64,000 nucleotides of DNA from an uncultured Shewanella sp. GTDB lineage: Bacteria; Pseudomonadota; Gammaproteobacteria; Enterobacterales; Shewanellaceae. A program made the position numbers and the translations under genes. Position 1 is the first letter of the stretch; the number at the start of each line of letters is the position of its first letter. The notes under the pieces were generated by a model. That model was given only the letters and a program-made list of their open reading frames with translations. It was not told the origin of the DNA and did no database searches. The stretch covers positions 1 to 64,000 of the forward strand of contig NZ_CANLKR010000026.1 of NCBI RefSeq assembly GCF_947491715.1, read 5' to 3'. Of the stretch, positions 1 through 9,963 are shown piece by piece.

Positions 1-3000
1 AGCCATGATGTGGACGGTACGGTGAGTGTGGAGAGTGTCGGCTACGCGGGCGCCGATGGGGTGTTAGTGCATAATGAAGATGGCTCGGTGACGTTCTCGC
101 CCAATGCGAACTTTAACGGTGACATCACGTTGGATGTAGTGGTTGTGGATGATGATGGCGCGACGGCGAGCACCACGGCGGGGATTGAGACCTTGGCGGT
201 GAATGATACGCCGGTGGTGGAAGGCAACTTGGCTTACAATGTGGATGAAGACGGCAGCATCACCTTTAGCCAAGAACAATTACTGGCCAACGCGAGTGAT
301 GTCGATGGTGATAGCCTCAGTGCGGCGAACCTCACAGTGGAAGGCAATGCCACGGTGACGGCCAATGACGATGGCTCGTTCACGGTGACGCCGGAGGCGG
401 ACTTTAACGGTGACATTGCGCTGAGCTTTGATGTGTCTGATGGCATAGAGGTGGTGGCTAGCGGCGTGGATTTAGCCGTGAATCCGGTTAATGATGCGCC
501 TGTCATACAAAGGCAAAGTGATGATACCACTGATGCCGTGGTTGATCTTCCTGAGCCGCTTATTGATTTTGAGTCAATGGGCGTGGATACCGATGTTGGG
601 GAGGGGCAGGAATTCTTTGATGGTGCTGAACAAATTAATAGCGGTGTTGCCTCAGATCAAACGGGAGAAACTTCATATACTTTAACAGCTTGGGTTCAGC
701 CTGATGAGGATTCAGCTGGGCGAGAAATGATCATCTGCGGTGATGATATGGGGTACGATTTTAGTTTGCTTGCTAATAACGGACATGCTGCTGTATATAC
801 AGGTTCTGGAGTGGTTAGTTTATCGGATAAACTTCCTACTGATGAGATGACCCAGCTAACAGCGGTTTTTAACACTGAAACAGATGAAGTCAGTCTCTTT
901 GTGAATGGTGAGGTAGCACTTACCTCTCCTATCACTTATGAAGGAAGTGGAGGAAATTGGACTCTAGGGGGGCATGCTTCAACAGAGCATTATCATTGGG
1001 ATGATGCTGAAGACTTTAACGGCATTATTGCTGAAGCGAAAGTTTATGACGAGGTGCTAACGGAAACACAGATAAGCACATTGTATGATATGGGGTCGCA
1101 ACCGGCTGAGGTTGATGATGTTAATGCCGTCAGTGACAAAGTACTTTTGGAGCCGAGCATTAATGAGGATGGTCTTTTCTCCCTTACTGATGCTGATATT
1201 TTAGAGCATGTGACTGATATTGACTCTGATGTAGTGACAGTGAGTGAAGTGAGTTACTCTGGTGATAATGGTGAGCTGATAATCAATGACGATGGGACTT
1301 ATCATTTTCAGCCTCATGCTGATTGGCACGGTGAAGTTGAGTTAAATATTACCGTTACAGATGATGGTGGCTTGTCCGATTCTGGTCATGTTCGTTTTAC
1401 GGTCGAGCCTGTCAATGACATTGCGCCAGTGCCGGCGCGGGAATTTGAATTTGATGAAGACGGCACTTTGGTGGTGAGTCAGGCGGATTTGATTGGCAGT
1501 ATGACGGATGTGGAAGGTGATCACTTGACGGCGAGCGAGCTGGCCACCAATAACCCCCATGTGACAGTGACGGCCAATGAGGATGGCAGCTTTACTTTGA
1601 ACGCCAGTGCCGATTACAACCATGCCGACGGCATTCCTATGACTTTTAGTGTCAGTGATGGCACGGATGTGGTGGATGGCCATGCGGCGCTGACCATTCA
1701 TCCTGTTAATGACGTACCTGATGCGCCAGTTCTTACCATGAATGGCGAAGAAGATCAGGTGCTTGTGATTGACCCCGCTTTTATTATTGGACAGGTAACC
1801 GATATTGATGGCGATGATATTAGCCTAGAAAGGATTACGGTAAAACATCCAGAAAATGCAACGATACAGCAGCAAGCCGATGGAATGTTTCATATGTTAA
1901 CCCCACCGGATTTCTTTGGGGCAGTGGCATTGGGTTATGAAGTTTCAGATGGAACGGATACTGTAGAAGGCTCAATCAATGTTGATGTCATTCCAGTTAA
2001 TGATAAACCTTTTACTGAAGGGAATGCGCACCTTACGACAAAGGAAGATGACGCATTTACATTTAATGAAGCTGATTTATTGAACTTATTTGGTGATATC
2101 GATACTGATAACCTTGTGGTATCTCGGATTATTACTACAGAGGGGGAAGATGCTGGTGAGCTTGCCGATGATGGAAATGGAAATTGGACATTTACTCCGG
2201 CTCCAAATTTTGCAGGAACATCGGATATACAAGTGATTGTGAGTGATGGTGAGTTTGAAACGACCTTGGACGTGCCAATTTATGTTAGACCCATTGCCGA
2301 TGGAGTTGTGATCACAACGGATCATGAAGGGCCATTAGTATTCAATGAGGATGAGGTGGGGCATTTAGGGTTAAACATGTTAATGATTGATGAATCAGAA
2401 ACCTTGAGTAATCTCGTTATTACGGGCTTTCCTGTGGGTTTTGAGGTGTCAGACGGAGAGCACACTATTGTGATCACTTATCCTGGACAAGTGCTCAATG
2501 TCACACATTGGAATGTCGATGATCTTGCTTTAAATCCACCGCAAGATTATTCTGGGAACTTCTTTTTAACAGTATCTGCAACAACAGTTGATTATGGTGA
2601 TGAGCCTTCAGAGCCTGAATCTGCAGAAACCTCCGTTCCATCTGGTGATTTCGAAACCGGACAAGATGAACCTTTGTTATTGACGACAGCAGAACTACTT
2701 GAAATGGCAGACTCCGTGGATGCGAATAATGAGGGAGATGTTCATATGGTGAGTTTTGCTAAGTCAAATCAAGGGCTGATTGAGGATAATCATGATGGTA
2801 CATGGTCAGTGACTCCAGCTGAAGGTTTTACTGGAGAGCTTGATATTGTTTATGTGGTTGAACAAGACGGTATGCTACATGATGCGCAAAGTTCTATTGC
2901 CGTGAGAGGAGAAGAAGGCAGTAACCCAACGCCGACAGTCGATGCTATCGTAACAACTGATGTAGAAGAAGGTAATAAACTATTTTTTACTGATGAAGAT

Positions 3001-4095
3001 ATGCTGGCCCAATTATCTGATAATGATGAATTACATATCGAATCTGCATTTTTATCCTGGGGAGAGGGATTGTTGGAAGAACATGATGAAGGTGGTTATA
3101 CCTTTACTCCAGCAGAAGGGTTTACAGGTGAAGCACATATTGCTTTTGTTGCATCAGATGGCGATAACAGTTTAGAAAGCCACTTCAAAGTTAATGTGCA
3201 GTCCACTTCAGAAGAACAATCCTTAGTCATTTCTGATGATGGTTCCATTATTGTCCCTATGACGCAAATTGCACAAGAGTTAGGATTAGAATCAGCTGAT
3301 GTCGTTCATGAGATGCATTATCTCGGAGAACAAGGAACACTAATTGATAATGGTGATAGTGAGACTCATACTTTTTGGCCTGGACCAGATTTTAATGGGG
3401 AGTTAGCAATAGAGACCGTATTGCAAAATGGAGAAGTATCAGTTGTCGAGTTTGCGGTTCCATTAGAAAGTCAAACTGAAACCGTTACACATTCATCTAG
3501 CGTCACAACGGATGAGATGAGTGTCGAAACCCCTGATGGTGACGTTGCTCCCGACGTTCCCGCAGAGTCCGTAGATGAAGTGCAATCTGATGATCAATTA
3601 GAGCCTGATTTCACAGCTGCACCAGGCAGTGATATTAGAGTCAATGTACCTGATGAGGTTATGGAGAATTATGAGAATGTGGATCATGTGCTTATATCTA
3701 ATTTGCCCAGTGATGTCTCAATAACCGATGGGTTAGAGCAAGCCGATGGCAGTATTATGATGGCAGGGGACTTGTCTCAGAGTATTGGGGTCCATTTAGG
3801 AGAGGACTTTTCTGGAGAGGTAGGGCTGCACTTTCAGGCGTATGATGAATATGATAGACCACTAGCTGATGCAAGTAGCGATATTAGTATTGAAGTGAGT
3901 GAAGAATATGCGCTTGATCCGAGTCAAACTGATAATGTTAACGGTATTGACATACCGGCAGAAGAAGCACAAGGGTGGACTCAAGCAGATGATAGTGATA
4001 GTGGTATCGATGCGATGGATGATAGTACAGGATTAGAGCAAGATCCTATGGAGAGTGGCTCATCTCAAAATGATATCGATGATAATTTAATCTAA
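1..4095 (+). CDS. Giant cadherin-like repeat adhesin, 3' part (5' end outside the window)
   Basis: The frame is open from base 1, so the true start lies upstream. The visible 1364 residues are a chain of roughly 95-residue modules with the signature DxDGD, NEDGSFT and VNDxP, typical of cadherin-like/VCBS-type repeats in very large surface adhesins. Between about residues 170 and 365 (counted from base 10) the chain is interrupted by a laminin-G/concanavalin-like domain (YTLTAWVQP, VSLFVNGE, IAEAKVYDEVLT). Later modules become degenerate and the tail is highly acidic, ending DIDDNLI. I see no RTX nonapeptides or obvious type I secretion tail. Bases 1-500 and about 1430-1710 are GC-richer and more regular than the rest. 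Adhesion or matrix building is inferred from the family. Confidence 0.85.
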   Translation, partial: SHDVDGTVSVESVGYAGADGVLVHNEDGSVTFSPNANFNGDITLDVVVVDDDGATASTTAGIETLAVNDTPVVEGNLAYNVDEDGSITFSQEQLLANASDVDGDSLSAANLTVEGNATVTANDDGSFTVTPEADFNGDIALSFDVSDGIEVVASGVDLAVNPVNDAPVIQRQSDDTTDAVVDLPEPLIDFESMGVDTDVGEGQEFFDGAEQINSGVASDQTGETSYTLTAWVQPDEDSAGREMIICGDDMGYDFSLLANNGHAAVYTGSGVVSLSDKLPTDEMTQLTAVFNTETDEVSLFVNGEVALTSPITYEGSGGNWTLGGHASTEHYHWDDAEDFNGIIAEAKVYDEVLTETQISTLYDMGSQPAEVDDVNAVSDKVLLEPSINEDGLFSLTDADILEHVTDIDSDVVTVSEVSYSGDNGELIINDDGTYHFQPHADWHGEVELNITVTDDGGLSDSGHVRFTVEPVNDIAPVPAREFEFDEDGTLVVSQADLIGSMTDVEGDHLTASELATNNPHVTVTANEDGSFTLNASADYNHADGIPMTFSVSDGTDVVDGHAALTIHPVNDVPDAPVLTMNGEEDQVLVIDPAFIIGQVTDIDGDDISLERITVKHPENATIQQQADGMFHMLTPPDFFGAVALGYEVSDGTDTVEGSINVDVIPVNDKPFTEGNAHLTTKEDDAFTFNEADLLNLFGDIDTDNLVVSRIITTEGEDAGELADDGNGNWTFTPAPNFAGTSDIQVIVSDGEFETTLDVPIYVRPIADGVVITTDHEGPLVFNEDEVGHLGLNMLMIDESETLSNLVITGFPVGFEVSDGEHTIVITYPGQVLNVTHWNVDDLALNPPQDYSGNFFLTVSATTVDYGDEPSEPESAETSVPSGDFETGQDEPLLLTTAELLEMADSVDANNEGDVHMVSFAKSNQGLIEDNHDGTWSVTPAEGFTGELDIVYVVEQDGMLHDAQSSIAVRGEEGSNPTPTVDAIVTTDVEEGNKLFFTDEDMLAQLSDNDELHIESAFLSWGEGLLEEHDEGGYTFTPAEGFTGEAHIAFVASDGDNSLESHFKVNVQSTSEEQSLVISDDGSIIVPMTQIAQELGLESADVVHEMHYLGEQGTLIDNGDSETHTFWPGPDFNGELAIETVLQNGEVSVVEFAVPLESQTETVTHSSSVTTDEMSVETPDGDVAPDVPAESVDEVQSDDQLEPDFTAAPGSDIRVNVPDEVMENYENVDHVLISNLPSDVSITDGLEQADGSIMMAGDLSQSIGVHLGEDFSGEVGLHFQAYDEYDRPLADASSDISIEVSEEYALDPSQTDNVNGIDIPAEEAQGWTQADDSDSGIDAMDDSTGLEQDPMESGSSQNDIDDNLI

Positions 4096-4131
4096 TATGA
4101 TGTTTCTTTGATATTGTTGATTCAGCAATAT

Positions 4132-4165
4132 AAAAAAAGCTCAGCACTTAAAGGCTGAGCTTTTT
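4132..4165 (+). terminator. Rho-independent terminator after the adhesin gene
   Basis: The arms aaaagctcagc and gctgagctttt flank a short loop and are followed by TTTTT. It lies 37 bases after the adhesin stop and separates that gene from the acyl-CoA dehydrogenase. Confidence 0.85.
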
Positions 4166-4294
4166 ATTTTAGTCATCTACGAATAATGTTCCAATTATCA
4201 TTTTTTAATTTTGTAAAAAATTGTTTTCATTTTTATCTCAATTTGTTATAAATTAAAACAACTGTTTAAATCTAACGTTTGAGAAATCTTTGTC

Positions 4295-6049
4295 ATGAAT
4301 CCATATAGCGCCCCTTTAGTTGATATGCAATTTTTACTTGAGCGAGTTTTTGACGCGCCAACCACGTGGTCATCTCTGCCTGAAATGATTGAACGAGTGG
4401 ATATTGATACGGCTTTGGCTATATTGGCTGAGTCGAGTAAAATTAGCCGTGAGTTAATTCACCCTTTAAATCGCAGTGGTGATGAGCAAGGAGTTGTCCA
4501 TAAAGATAACAAGGTTATTACGCCAGAAGGGTTTAAAACGGTTTATAAAGAGTATGCCGAAGGAGGCTGGGTTGGATTGTGTGGCGATCCAGAATTTGGT
4601 GGTATGGGCATGCCAAAAATGTTAGGTGTGTTGGTTGATGAAATGGCCTATAGTGCATCGAACGCATTTACATTATATGGGTCGTTAACAGCTGGGGCCG
4701 CATTATGTATCCATGCTCATGGCAGTGAACTCCTTAAGAATACTTATTTACCCTCTCTTTATAGTGGTGAATGGGCCGGTGCAATGGGGATGACAGAGCC
4801 ACAATCTGGATCTGATTTAAAGGGGATCCGTACTAAAGCCATTCCTCAAGAGGATGGAAGTTATGCCATTAGTGGCAGTAAAATTTTCATCACAGGGGGA
4901 GATCATGATTTAACGGATAACGTGATCCACTTAGTATTAGCAAAACTGCCTGATGCTAAAGGTATCTCACTATTTTTAGTACCCAAAATAACGGTTGATG
5001 AAAATGGACAACTTGCCGAAGAAAATGGAGTCTCTGTCGGAGCTATTGAGCATAAAATGGGTCTTAAAGCATCATCAACTTGCGTGATGAATTTCGATAA
5101 TGCGAGAGGTTACCTCATTGGTGAGCCTAATCGAGGTTTAGCATGCATGTTTACTATGATGAATTATGAGCGATTAGCGATTGGGATCCAAGGCTTGGGG
5201 ACGTCACAAGCGGCTTATCAAATGGCATCTGAATATGCAAAAGAGCGCCTGCAAGGATTGGCAGCAGGTTCAAAGTCAAGAGAAAAAAGTGATCCTATCA
5301 TTGTTCATGGCGATGTAAGGAGAATGCTACTCACAGTGAAGTGTTTAACAGAAGCGGGTCGAGCATTATCAGTGTATACCGGACAACAATTAGATTTAGC
5401 GAAATATGCACAAGGTGAGGTTCAAAGTAAAGCATTGCAATATGTTGGGTTACTCACGCCAGTCGCTAAAGCTTTTTTAACCGATCGTGGTTTAGATGCT
5501 GCCATTATGGGTCAGCAAGTCTTTGGTGGGCATGGTTATATTCGTGAAACTGGGATAGAGCAATTAGTCAGAGATACGCGTATCGCTCAAATTTATGAAG
5601 GTACAAATGGTATACAAGCTATTGATTTTCTTGGTCGTAAAGTAACGGGTGATAATGTAGAGGCTCTAAAATGTTTTATTGAAGAGCACCAAGCAAAAAT
5701 GGATAATATGTTAAATGTTTCACCATATTATAAGAAACGAGTAGCTGACTTATTTGGTGCTTTACTGGATACTGCCATGAAAGTGAATGGATATAAAGTA
5801 TCGTCTCCTGCTTTGGTTAATGCCTGTGCGGTCGATTTTTTAGATGCTTTTGGCTATATTTTATATGGTTACTTTTGGCTGGCGATGGCAGATGCAGCAG
5901 AAGGTCATTCTGATGAAGCATTTGAACAACAAAAACAATACCTCATGACATTCTATTTTGATAAAATGATAGCGAAAGCTGATTTTCATTTAAGTCAAGT
6001 TAATACCGGTGATAGTGCAACGATGCTCATGCCTGATTTTCTATTTTAA
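4295..6049 (+). CDS. Acyl-CoA dehydrogenase, long form
   Basis: This 584-residue flavoprotein would oxidise an acyl-CoA thioester at the alpha-beta bond and pass electrons to ETF. It carries the family signatures MGMTEPQSGSDL (near residue 165) and QVFGGHGYIRETGIEQLVRD (near 405-425). The catalytic glutamate is probably Glu434 in IYEGTNG. At about 584 residues it is longer than the usual 380-400 and matches the subgroup with an extra C-terminal domain, which includes DmdC-type (methylmercaptopropionyl-CoA) enzymes. The substrate cannot be told from sequence. It stands alone between a terminator and a convergent gene. The ATG lacks a strong ribosome-binding site. Confidence 0.88.
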   Translation: MNPYSAPLVDMQFLLERVFDAPTTWSSLPEMIERVDIDTALAILAESSKISRELIHPLNRSGDEQGVVHKDNKVITPEGFKTVYKEYAEGGWVGLCGDPEFGGMGMPKMLGVLVDEMAYSASNAFTLYGSLTAGAALCIHAHGSELLKNTYLPSLYSGEWAGAMGMTEPQSGSDLKGIRTKAIPQEDGSYAISGSKIFITGGDHDLTDNVIHLVLAKLPDAKGISLFLVPKITVDENGQLAEENGVSVGAIEHKMGLKASSTCVMNFDNARGYLIGEPNRGLACMFTMMNYERLAIGIQGLGTSQAAYQMASEYAKERLQGLAAGSKSREKSDPIIVHGDVRRMLLTVKCLTEAGRALSVYTGQQLDLAKYAQGEVQSKALQYVGLLTPVAKAFLTDRGLDAAIMGQQVFGGHGYIRETGIEQLVRDTRIAQIYEGTNGIQAIDFLGRKVTGDNVEALKCFIEEHQAKMDNMLNVSPYYKKRVADLFGALLDTAMKVNGYKVSSPALVNACAVDFLDAFGYILYGYFWLAMADAAEGHSDEAFEQQKQYLMTFYFDKMIAKADFHLSQVNTGDSATMLMPDFLF

Positions 6050-6056
6050 GATGGAG

Positions 6057-6109
6057 TGCTGATAGCGATTTATCTTTCACTGATTGATGAATGATAATTG
6101 TTATCAGCA
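6057..6109. terminator. Weak inverted repeat between convergent genes
   Basis: TGCTGATA and TATCAGCA face each other across about 37 bases between the convergent acyl-CoA dehydrogenase and dacB genes. There is no clean T-tract, so a terminator role is only suggested by position. Confidence 0.25.
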
Positions 6110-6148
6110 CGGCTTCATCGAGTCTGTTTTCTATTCTTATAGACCATT

Positions 6149-7579
6149 TTATTGATTGATGAGTAATTCAGAGAGTTTGGCGTTAAAAGGAATGGCTTTA
6201 TTTCCTTTTAACGGAGAAACTATGCCATTTTCTAAACTGATCACGAGCAATAATTTTCCTGAGTGGGTTTTAATAAATCCTGCAAGATTATCTACGCCTT
6301 TTAGCGTGCCAGTTTTTGCAATGACTCGTCCTTTTAGTGCTTTTGAATTAAAGCCGAGGCGATGTTGTAATGTACCTTTTTCTCCAGATATCGGCAGAGC
6401 TTGCATCAGATAGTGAAATCGATTGTCATCGACTATTAATTGAAGCACAGATGCAAGTTGTGATGCGGTTAATAAATTATAGCGAGAAAGTCCAGAACCA
6501 TCGACGATAGTTGCTTTATCTAAATTAATACCAAGAAAATTGAGTTCTGTTTTTAGTGCTTTTATCCCTTGTTCAAATAAATCTTTCCCATTGTACCTTT
6601 GCCCCATCTTTTTGACTAAACTATCTGCAATAAAGTTATTAGATTCAGATAACATCGTTTTAATAAGTTGACTTAATGGTTGTGATGAGTGAATAACCAG
6701 TGTTTGTAAGGCTTGGGTGTTTGTCTCTTTTTGAACAAATTGTCCTTTCAGTTCTATTCCTAATGATGACATCACTTTTGCTAAGGTTTGTTCTGCGTAT
6801 TGTGTTGGATCTGAAATAGCAATTTGCAAATTAATCCCATTGGGTTTAGAGAAACAACCTGAAATATGAAATTGGTTTTCAGGTAATGAAGTGAGGTCAA
6901 GATCACATTTCTCCTTATTAGGAGCATAAATAGCATTATTGGTAATATGCACGGGAACGGGCTGTTCAAGATGTAGTTGCGCGACTGCAATGTCTTTACT
7001 AGGAGAGAGTTTGGCCTTAATGCAGTTTTGATCGATAGCAAATTGAGATAATGGGGCGGCATAACACAAAGACAAATCCTCCCAACTCCAGCCTGGTGCA
7101 CGCAAGTGGCTGTCTTCTTTACTGAGTAAATAAAGATCACCTGTGATCGTTGTGAGTCCCATTTTTTTTATGGTTTTGAATAATGTGTAGATATCTTGGT
7201 GTGTCAGGCTAGGATCGCCATCAAAAGAGATGAATAGGTCGCCATTAAGAGTACCTTGAATGATAGGCGCATTACTATAAATGATCGTTTTAAAAGTAAA
7301 GTTGGTACCCAAATATGAATCGGCTGCAACGGCAGTGAGCAGCTTCATTGTACTTGCGGGTAAAAAATATTTCTTAGGATCTTTTTTGATTAACACCTTT
7401 GAAGTATGACTGTTAGGTGTAATGTCTTGGATCCATAAGGCAGTTTGTGAGCTCAAAGGTAACGTTTTATTGATTTGTTCTGTTAAAGGTTCGTTTGCCA
7501 TAGACTGAGTGGTAAGCATGCCACTAAACAGGATAATTTTGGCGAATTTGTATGTTATAGAGGATGTTATTTTTCTCAT
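6149..7579 (-). CDS. dacB: D-alanyl-D-alanine carboxypeptidase/endopeptidase, PBP4 type (DacB)
   Basis: A periplasmic peptidase of MEROPS family S13 that trims or cleaves D-Ala-D-Ala and peptide cross-links in peptidoglycan. All three serine-peptidase motifs are visible: SxxK as STMK (near residue 77), SxN as SNN (near 313) and KTG in AKTGTLKG (near 420). A hydrophobic N-terminal signal ending near SMA targets it to the periplasm. At 476 residues it matches E. coli PBP4 (477). A 55-residue membrane-protein ORF ends 24 bases upstream and may be co-transcribed. The Shine-Dalgarno site is weak. Confidence 0.93.
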   Translation of the reverse strand: MRKITSSITYKFAKIILFSGMLTTQSMANEPLTEQINKTLPLSSQTALWIQDITPNSHTSKVLIKKDPKKYFLPASTMKLLTAVAADSYLGTNFTFKTIIYSNAPIIQGTLNGDLFISFDGDPSLTHQDIYTLFKTIKKMGLTTITGDLYLLSKEDSHLRAPGWSWEDLSLCYAAPLSQFAIDQNCIKAKLSPSKDIAVAQLHLEQPVPVHITNNAIYAPNKEKCDLDLTSLPENQFHISGCFSKPNGINLQIAISDPTQYAEQTLAKVMSSLGIELKGQFVQKETNTQALQTLVIHSSQPLSQLIKTMLSESNNFIADSLVKKMGQRYNGKDLFEQGIKALKTELNFLGINLDKATIVDGSGLSRYNLLTASQLASVLQLIVDDNRFHYLMQALPISGEKGTLQHRLGFNSKALKGRVIAKTGTLKGVDNLAGFIKTHSGKLLLVISLENGIVSPLKGNKAIPFNAKLSELLINQ

Positions 7580-7603
7580 ATTTTATGCACTTAAATTGGT
7601 ATA

Positions 7604-7771
7604 TTAGTTTTGGTTGTCATCGTCTTTTTCCATCATTCGATATAAACGAAATGTGATGAAGAGGACTAACATGAGAAATAGAGGAAACAAAAAAATGCCT
7701 AATTGGGATTTAAAATGAAATAAAGCCCAGGCTGCTAAGAGCGAAATAAGTATGGAGAACAGTGCTTTCAT
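7604..7771 (-). CDS. Small two-helix membrane protein (55 aa)
   Basis: A 55-codon frame begins MKALFSILISLLAAW and ends MMEKDDDNQN. It has two hydrophobic segments (about residues 3-18 and 24-43) joined by a short FKSQ turn, then a charged tail, as in a small inner-membrane hairpin protein. It lies just upstream of dacB on the same strand, so the two could form an operon. No good Shine-Dalgarno sequence precedes its ATG. I do not recognise the family; the regular membrane pattern and operon position are the only support. Confidence 0.45.
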   Translation of the reverse strand: MKALFSILISLLAAWALFHFKSQLGIFLFPLFLMLVLFITFRLYRMMEKDDDNQN

Positions 7772-7977
7772 AGTAATAGCTGCTATTTTAAGAAGACTTA
7801 AAGTATATGTTTTATTGCTTATAATACAGTTTACTTGAAAAGTGAACTTCTTTACGCTCTGAAGAAATAATTTATTGAAACTGTGTTTTTAATCACGCTA
7901 ATAATGAACAAATGTATATGCTATTGGTGATGATTGATAAATGAATAGAATAAGTTGTTTCATACATGTGTTGTTTA

Positions 7978-7998
7978 GCCAAAGTGTTGTACTTTGGC
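7978..7998. repeat. Perfect 8-bp hairpin
   Basis: GCCAAAGT and ACTTTGGC flank a five-base loop about 55 bases beyond the 3' end of the minus-strand yvcK-like gene. No T-run follows on either strand, so it may be a processed 3' end or nothing. Nothing else was seen in the 280 bases between this gene and the small membrane ORF. Confidence 0.35.
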
Positions 7999-8052
7999 CA
8001 GAACTAGAAGGGGACTTCATTGATTGATGGGCGTATCGAAGGGATAAAGATG

Positions 8053-8967
8053 TTATGACGCTTGGGCAGTTATGTGTTTCAAATTTACCATGCTCGAAAG
8101 CGCATCGGCTAAAGCTAATCTATCATGTAACCCAATGTGGTGTTTACTCCTTAAAGGATAAAAATACATGTTATTTTTCTGCGTTGGACTATCGGCATGA
8201 CAGAGTATTTTATCGACTATTTCAACACCTAGTAATTGATGACACCAATCTAATTTATCTTTAACACTACAATGACTGATAGGGGAAGGTTCTTTGGTGA
8301 GGTTATCAATAAGAATGATTTCAGCTTTAGATTGAGCGAGTGTTTCTGCAAATTGTGGCAGTAATAGAGGAGGCATTATACTGGTTAAAAAACTGCCTGG
8401 GCCTAATATGATGAGTTCAGCTTCTTTTACCGCTTCACAGGCTTCTTTGGTTACAGAAACTTGTGGTTCCAGAGATAATGCAATAGGCGTATCAGTCATA
8501 TTATCGACATTTAACTCTCCTAAAACACGGTTTCCTGATGCCTCGATGGCAACGAGGTGAGTCGGGTGCTCAGACATTGGGATAACGCTTGTTTCAATTT
8601 TGAGTAAGCGACGAATTAAATTCACTGCTTCAAGAGGGCGTACACATAATTCATCCAGTGCGAGTAAAATAAGGTTACCTAAATTATGCCCTGACAGTTC
8701 CATTTTTCCTGAAAATCGATATTCAAATAATAGCGTTCCCATTGAAGGACGCTCTGCGAGTTCTGAGAGGCAATTGCGTAAATCTCCCCAAGCAATACAA
8801 TTCTGATCTGCGCGTAAACGGCCTGTTGAACCACCATTATCGGTCGTTGCGACAATGCCGGTGAGACGGTCGCCCAAAAATGAGAGAGATGAAAGGACAC
8901 GTCCAAGTCCATGGCCTCCACCAATAGCGACTACATGTTTAAAGTGGTTGAGAGCATTATGTTTCAT
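8053..8967 (-). CDS. yvcK: YvcK/CofD-like protein (gluconeogenesis factor family)
   Basis: This 304-residue protein belongs to the CofD-like UPF0052 family that includes B. subtilis YvcK and E. coli YbhK. Evidence is the N-terminal nucleotide-binding loop VAIGGGHGLGR followed by ATTDNGGSTGRLR, then DLRNCLSELA and LIILGPGSFLTSIMPPLL. In B. subtilis the protein binds UDP-sugars and helps cell-wall synthesis during gluconeogenic growth; the same role here is inference. I chose the ATG at 8967. The frame extends to a TTG at 8976, but the AAAGG upstream is too close to that codon. Confidence 0.88.
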   Translation of the reverse strand: MKHNALNHFKHVVAIGGGHGLGRVLSSLSFLGDRLTGIVATTDNGGSTGRLRADQNCIAWGDLRNCLSELAERPSMGTLLFEYRFSGKMELSGHNLGNLILLALDELCVRPLEAVNLIRRLLKIETSVIPMSEHPTHLVAIEASGNRVLGELNVDNMTDTPIALSLEPQVSVTKEACEAVKEAELIILGPGSFLTSIMPPLLLPQFAETLAQSKAEIILIDNLTKEPSPISHCSVKDKLDWCHQLLGVEIVDKILCHADSPTQKNNMYFYPLRSKHHIGLHDRLALADALSSMVNLKHITAQAS

Positions 8968-9135
8968 GAATGCCAAGCCTTTTGTGTATTTTTAGTCGTT
9001 TTTAAAACATAAAGAAAACACATTATACATGTTTGTTCGATGTTTTAGCGATGAAATCTTAACTAAGCTAGCATATAATAGGGTGAATTTGTCTATCTAT
9101 TAATGTAATAGATGAGGTTAAAGTAAGGAGTAGAC

Positions 9136-9963
9136 GTGAAAACAGGAAAATTAGGACGTATTACAATTGTATTGGGTTGTGTCATTATTCTGTTTGTTAT
9201 AGTGCGCTTAATGTTTATTCCCTCTCTGTTAATTCAAGAGCAGGGAGCTCAAAAATTGGAGAAAAATGCGGTACCTGCTTCTAACATTCCTGATTTTGCA
9301 AAAATGACAAAGGTGAGTGAAAAAAAGGCGGCTTTCTTTAATTATTTAAGTCCCTTGGTGCATCAACAAAATGCGATTATCGGTGACGAGCGTCAGTTTT
9401 TATTGTCAATTCGTTCTGAATTATCACAAGGTAGAAGTTTGACAGAAGCTGAAGAATTTAGGTTAAATCAAATTACTGAAAAATATCAATTTACTTTGAG
9501 AAGTCTCACTATTCCCATTATTAATGCGTTATTAGTTAGGGTGGATACCATTCCAGAACCTTTAGTACTTATTCAGGCAGCGAAGGAATCAGGGTGGGGG
9601 AGTTCACGTTTTGCGCGAGAAGGGTTTAATTTTTTTGGGCAATGGTGTTATAAAAAAGGCTGCGGCTTAATACCTCGTTCAAGGAGTCAAGGACTTTCAC
9701 ATGAAGTGGCTGTTTTTCCAAGCGTTGAAGCTTCAATAGCTGCTTATATGCGCAATTTAAATACTAATGCCGCTTATCAGTTATTTCGTAAAATTAGATC
9801 CGAGTCTCGCTCTAAAGGAGAAACACCAACAGCCAACCAATTAGTTTATGGCTTAATCAATTACTCAGAGCGTCAACAAGCATATATTAATGAGCTACTT
9901 AGCTTATTACGACATAATAAAAAATATTTAGTGGATAATTATGAATCAAAACCAGCAGCATAA
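9136..9963 (+). CDS. bax: Bax-like peptidoglycan glucosaminidase
   Basis: A membrane-anchored N-acetylglucosaminidase-fold protein of the E. coli Bax family, expected to cleave glycan strands in the periplasm. An N-terminal transmembrane segment (about residues 9-30) is followed by the conserved core LIQAAKESGWGSSRFAREG with its probable catalytic glutamate, then NFFGQWCYKKGCGLIPR and a repeat-rich helical end. The start is GTG at 9136, supported by AAGGAG at 9125-9130. A TATAAT at 9074-9079 may be its -10 box. Its end overlaps the next gene by 23 bases, which suggests an operon. Confidence 0.88.
   Translation: MKTGKLGRITIVLGCVIILFVIVRLMFIPSLLIQEQGAQKLEKNAVPASNIPDFAKMTKVSEKKAAFFNYLSPLVHQQNAIIGDERQFLLSIRSELSQGRSLTEAEEFRLNQITEKYQFTLRSLTIPIINALLVRVDTIPEPLVLIQAAKESGWGSSRFAREGFNFFGQWCYKKGCGLIPRSRSQGLSHEVAVFPSVEASIAAYMRNLNTNAAYQLFRKIRSESRSKGETPTANQLVYGLINYSERQQAYINELLSLLRHNKKYLVDNYESKPAA

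Noticed and set aside
6364-6375. Ter-like TGTTGTAATG inside dacB
   Set aside because: The essential C after GTAA is missing and the match lies in coding sequence; probably chance.
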